Assembly (NCBI RefSeq): GCF_016862315.1
Contig: NZ_BOMS01000009.1
Location: forward strand, 186,001 to 250,000
From: Actinoplanes palleronii
Lineage (GTDB): Bacteria > Actinomycetota > Actinomycetes > Mycobacteriales > Micromonosporaceae
Direction: 5' to 3'
Length of the DNA: 64,000 nt
The notes below the pieces were generated by a model that saw only the letters and a list, made by a program, of their open reading frames with translations, was not told where the DNA came from and did no database searches. Within the stretch, counting starts at the first letter, position 1; each line of letters opens with the position of its first letter. Positions 62,355 through 64,000 of the stretch are shown in pieces. A program made the position numbers and the translations under genes.

Positions 62355-62705
62355 ATGATCCTTGACATGCCGAAACTCGGCCTGCGGGTGCGCCAGGCAC
62401 GGGAGGCCGCCGGCATTTCGCAAGACGAGGCACGCAAGGCGATCAACGTCTCTCAGCCGACCTACTCCCGGATCGAGAGTGGCGACCGCGTGCTGAAGGG
62501 TGACGAGCTGATCCAGCTCGCCGACTGCTTCGGGGTCCGCGCCGCGGCGATCACCGGGCTGCCTGAGGTCCGGGACCGCGCCCGGTTCGCCGCTCGGACC
62601 GACGGCGACAACTCACCGATGGACGTGATGCGCGAGCGCCTCTACGCCTACCTGGAGCTGGACGCCTATCTGACCAGCCAGGGCATCACGGGGAGCATGA
62701 GGTGA
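62355..62705 (+). CDS. XRE-family helix-turn-helix regulator
   Basis: This 116-residue protein has an XRE helix-turn-helix (LGLRVRQAREAAGISQDEARKAINVSQPTYSRIESGDRV) in its first 55 residues and a helical tail. The ATG at 62355 has GGAGG 9 bases upstream; an in-frame ATG at 62328 would add nine residues without a ribosome site. It is the first of three overlapping genes: the second start (GTG) lies in its stop. XRE proteins paired with ImmA/IrrE proteases act as repressors cut by the protease. Confidence 0.9.
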   Translation: MILDMPKLGLRVRQAREAAGISQDEARKAINVSQPTYSRIESGDRVLKGDELIQLADCFGVRAAAITGLPEVRDRARFAARTDGDNSPMDVMRERLYAYLELDAYLTSQGITGSMR

Positions 62706-63511
62706 GCCCCAACGAGCAGCACGCCCGACAGCTCGCGGAAGCCTTCCGCGCCGAGCACGGCCTCGACGACACCCCGATCAAGGACATGCACGAGCTCGTG
62801 CATGTCACCAAGGGCATCGACGTGATCAGCATGCCCGTGCCGGATGCCGAGCACGGCCTGTCGATGCACGATCCGGCCACCGGGCGAGTCGTCATCGCCG
62901 TCGCGACGACAGCACATCCGATGCGGCAGCGGTCCTCGATCGCACACGAGCTCGGCCACGTCGTCGCGGGCGACCTGGAGCGCGACACCTACCTGGCCCC
63001 CGGCGAACGATCGCCGGAGGAGATCCGCGCGGACGCCTTCGCCCGTCACCTGCTGCTCCCCCTCGGCGGCGTGCGGCAGCGTTTTCCCACCGAGGCCACG
63101 GAAGGCGTCACCCTCTCGGTCCTCTCCGACCTGGTCCAGGAGTTCGAGGTGTCGCCGCCCATCGCGGCGATCCAGCTGCGCACGCTCGGGCTCATCGACG
63201 CGGCCACCTGCACAACGTGGAGCGCCAAGTCAGCGGCAAATCTCGCGACGACGTTCGGCTGGGGCAGCCAGTACCGCAGCCTGACCACGGACTCGACGGC
63301 TCCCCGCGCCCCGCAGTCGCTGATGGCCCGCGCGGTCGAGGGTTATCAGCGCGGCGTCCTCGGCATCACCGAGCTGGCCGCGTGGTATGGCCAGGACGCC
63401 ACCGAACTCCAGAAGGAGCTCGGCCCGCCGCAGTCGCCCGACGAAGACGACGAGTGGGACGACGACGCCCCGCTGTTCACCGAGGACGGGTGGCAGGAGC
63501 AGACCTCGTGA
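62702..63511 (+). CDS. ImmA/IrrE-family metallo-endopeptidase
   Basis: The 269-residue protein contains the zinc motif HELGH at 82-86 and the third ligand E107 in EEIRADAFARHLL, so the protease should be active. A C-terminal part of about 130 residues has no recognised motif and ends in an acidic tail (DEDDEWDDDAPLFTEDG). It overlaps the XRE gene (GTG in its stop), and its own stop overlaps the next GTG. Proteases of this group cleave the XRE repressor encoded next to them when a stress or phage signal arrives. It could instead degrade a toxin-neutralising protein. Confidence 0.9.
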   Translation: MSPNEQHARQLAEAFRAEHGLDDTPIKDMHELVHVTKGIDVISMPVPDAEHGLSMHDPATGRVVIAVATTAHPMRQRSSIAHELGHVVAGDLERDTYLAPGERSPEEIRADAFARHLLLPLGGVRQRFPTEATEGVTLSVLSDLVQEFEVSPPIAAIQLRTLGLIDAATCTTWSAKSAANLATTFGWGSQYRSLTTDSTAPRAPQSLMARAVEGYQRGVLGITELAAWYGQDATELQKELGPPQSPDEDDEWDDDAPLFTEDGWQEQTS

Positions 63512-64000
63512 GCATCCTGCTCGACGCGGGTCCTGCACTGAATTTCCTCGCCGTCGGTCAGCAGAACATCCTGATCCAGATCGCGCAGTCGCAGAAGCTC
63601 CGGCTCGCGGCACCGGCCCGGGTCGACAGCGAGGTCATCGGGATGAGCCGGAGCGACCGTTTCCGGAACACCGGCGTGCGGACCACGTGGAACACCCTGA
63701 AGAGTTCGGGCCGCGTCGAGATCCTGCCCGATGAGCTCACCACCCAGCAGTTCGCCGACGCGGTGGCCCGGCTCAGCGGCATGCCCGCCCGCGATCGGGT
63801 CCGTGACCGCAAGAGCCTCGGCGAGATCATGGTGCTGGCGCACGCGTCGGTGTTCGTCCAGCAGGGCTACGACGTGTTCGTCATGATCGACGATCGCGAC
63901 GGGCGTCGGCGCGCGAGCCAGGAAGCTCAGTGGCTGCGCGACAACGGCCACCAGCAGCGGCTGGATCTCTGGTCCACTCGGCGCGTGCTGCAGGCGGCGG
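63508..64000 (+). CDS. PIN-like nuclease or toxin (partial, runs off the window)
   Basis: From the GTG at 63508 an open frame of 164 codons continues to the window end. It starts VSILLDAGPALNFLAVG and has acidic positions D6, E42, E106 (KSLGEIMVLAHA) and D128-D129 (VMIDDRDGRR) in the order found in PIN-domain ribonucleases. It starts inside the stop of the ImmA/IrrE gene. Length so far fits a full PIN domain with an extension. The protein is probably the toxic output of an XRE-protease-nuclease operon. The end and exact domain content are not visible. Confidence 0.65.
   Translation, partial: MSILLDAGPALNFLAVGQQNILIQIAQSQKLRLAAPARVDSEVIGMSRSDRFRNTGVRTTWNTLKSSGRVEILPDELTTQQFADAVARLSGMPARDRVRDRKSLGEIMVLAHASVFVQQGYDVFVMIDDRDGRRRASQEAQWLRDNGHQQRLDLWSTRRVLQAA

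Overview
This window looks like chromosomal DNA of a high-GC, spore-forming actinomycete, most likely a member of the Micromonosporaceae (Actinoplanes-like). That assignment is an inference from several features: very GC-rich coding sequence, many GTG starts and 1 to 8 base stop/start overlaps, a conservon, two SARP-NB-ARC-TPR regulators and a LAL-type LuxR regulator, an orphan CheW, and TAnnnT promoters of leaderless type. No rRNA, tRNA, CRISPR array or prophage is visible.

Layout. 1-3871 (+) is the end of a deoxysugar cassette: a PLP aminotransferase, a zinc-type C-methyltransferase and a flavin N-oxygenase, the combination known for nitrosugars of the kijanose/evernitrose type. 3888-7274 (-) holds an aromatic hydroxylase and a secreted CocE-type hydrolase. 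7389-11197 (-) is a tight four-gene operon (GH1 glycosidase, berberine-bridge-type FAD oxidoreductase, VOC protein, FMN reductase). A solitary TnpB (11308-12534, +) sits between this operon and a ribose-type ABC importer (12503-15275, -). 15405-18559 (-) holds a ketopantoate-reductase-like protein, a double HbpS/GlcG protein and an MFS exporter, followed by leuA and a transthyretin-fold protein that lacks the 5-hydroxyisourate hydrolase active-site residues.

20800-31600 is a regulatory island: a 62-residue secreted peptide, a SARP regulator with TPRs, a phosphopantetheinyl transferase co-transcribed with a LAL regulator, a TetX-like monooxygenase, a deletion-scarred TPR regulator and a TetR protein. 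Two promoter regions of this island carry clusters of a TTATC/GATAA box, and the SARP gene has an 11-bp tandem direct repeat of SARP-site geometry. 31601-37806 holds an antitoxin-like protein, a luciferase-family oxidoreductase, a VOC protein with a divergent WYL regulator sharing a perfect palindrome, an orphan CheW, and lon with a HAIR-like (HspR) element. 38034-40996 holds an L,D-transpeptidase and a TPR-GGDEF diguanylate cyclase.

41269-46054 is a complete conservon (cvnABCD) with a glycine-betaine-type lipoprotein fused to its 3' end by overlapping codons, closed by a very strong terminator. 46380-49824 is a PadR-ABC-FtsX operon. 49934-53572 (-) is a secreted GH78 rhamnosidase; divergent from it is a ferric-reductase-like protein with its own two-component system (53782-57076). 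A SUKH protein, a secreted three-repeat protein and a second SARP regulator follow. The right end holds an inositol-monophosphatase remnant, a palindromic repeat, and an XRE / ImmA-IrrE protease / PIN-like operon that runs off the window.

The strongest candidates for undescribed biology are the TPR-SARP with an adjacent secreted peptide, the conservon with its integrated solute-binding lipoprotein, the XRE-ImmA-PIN operon, and the active-site-less transthyretin protein. All are inferences from sequence only.
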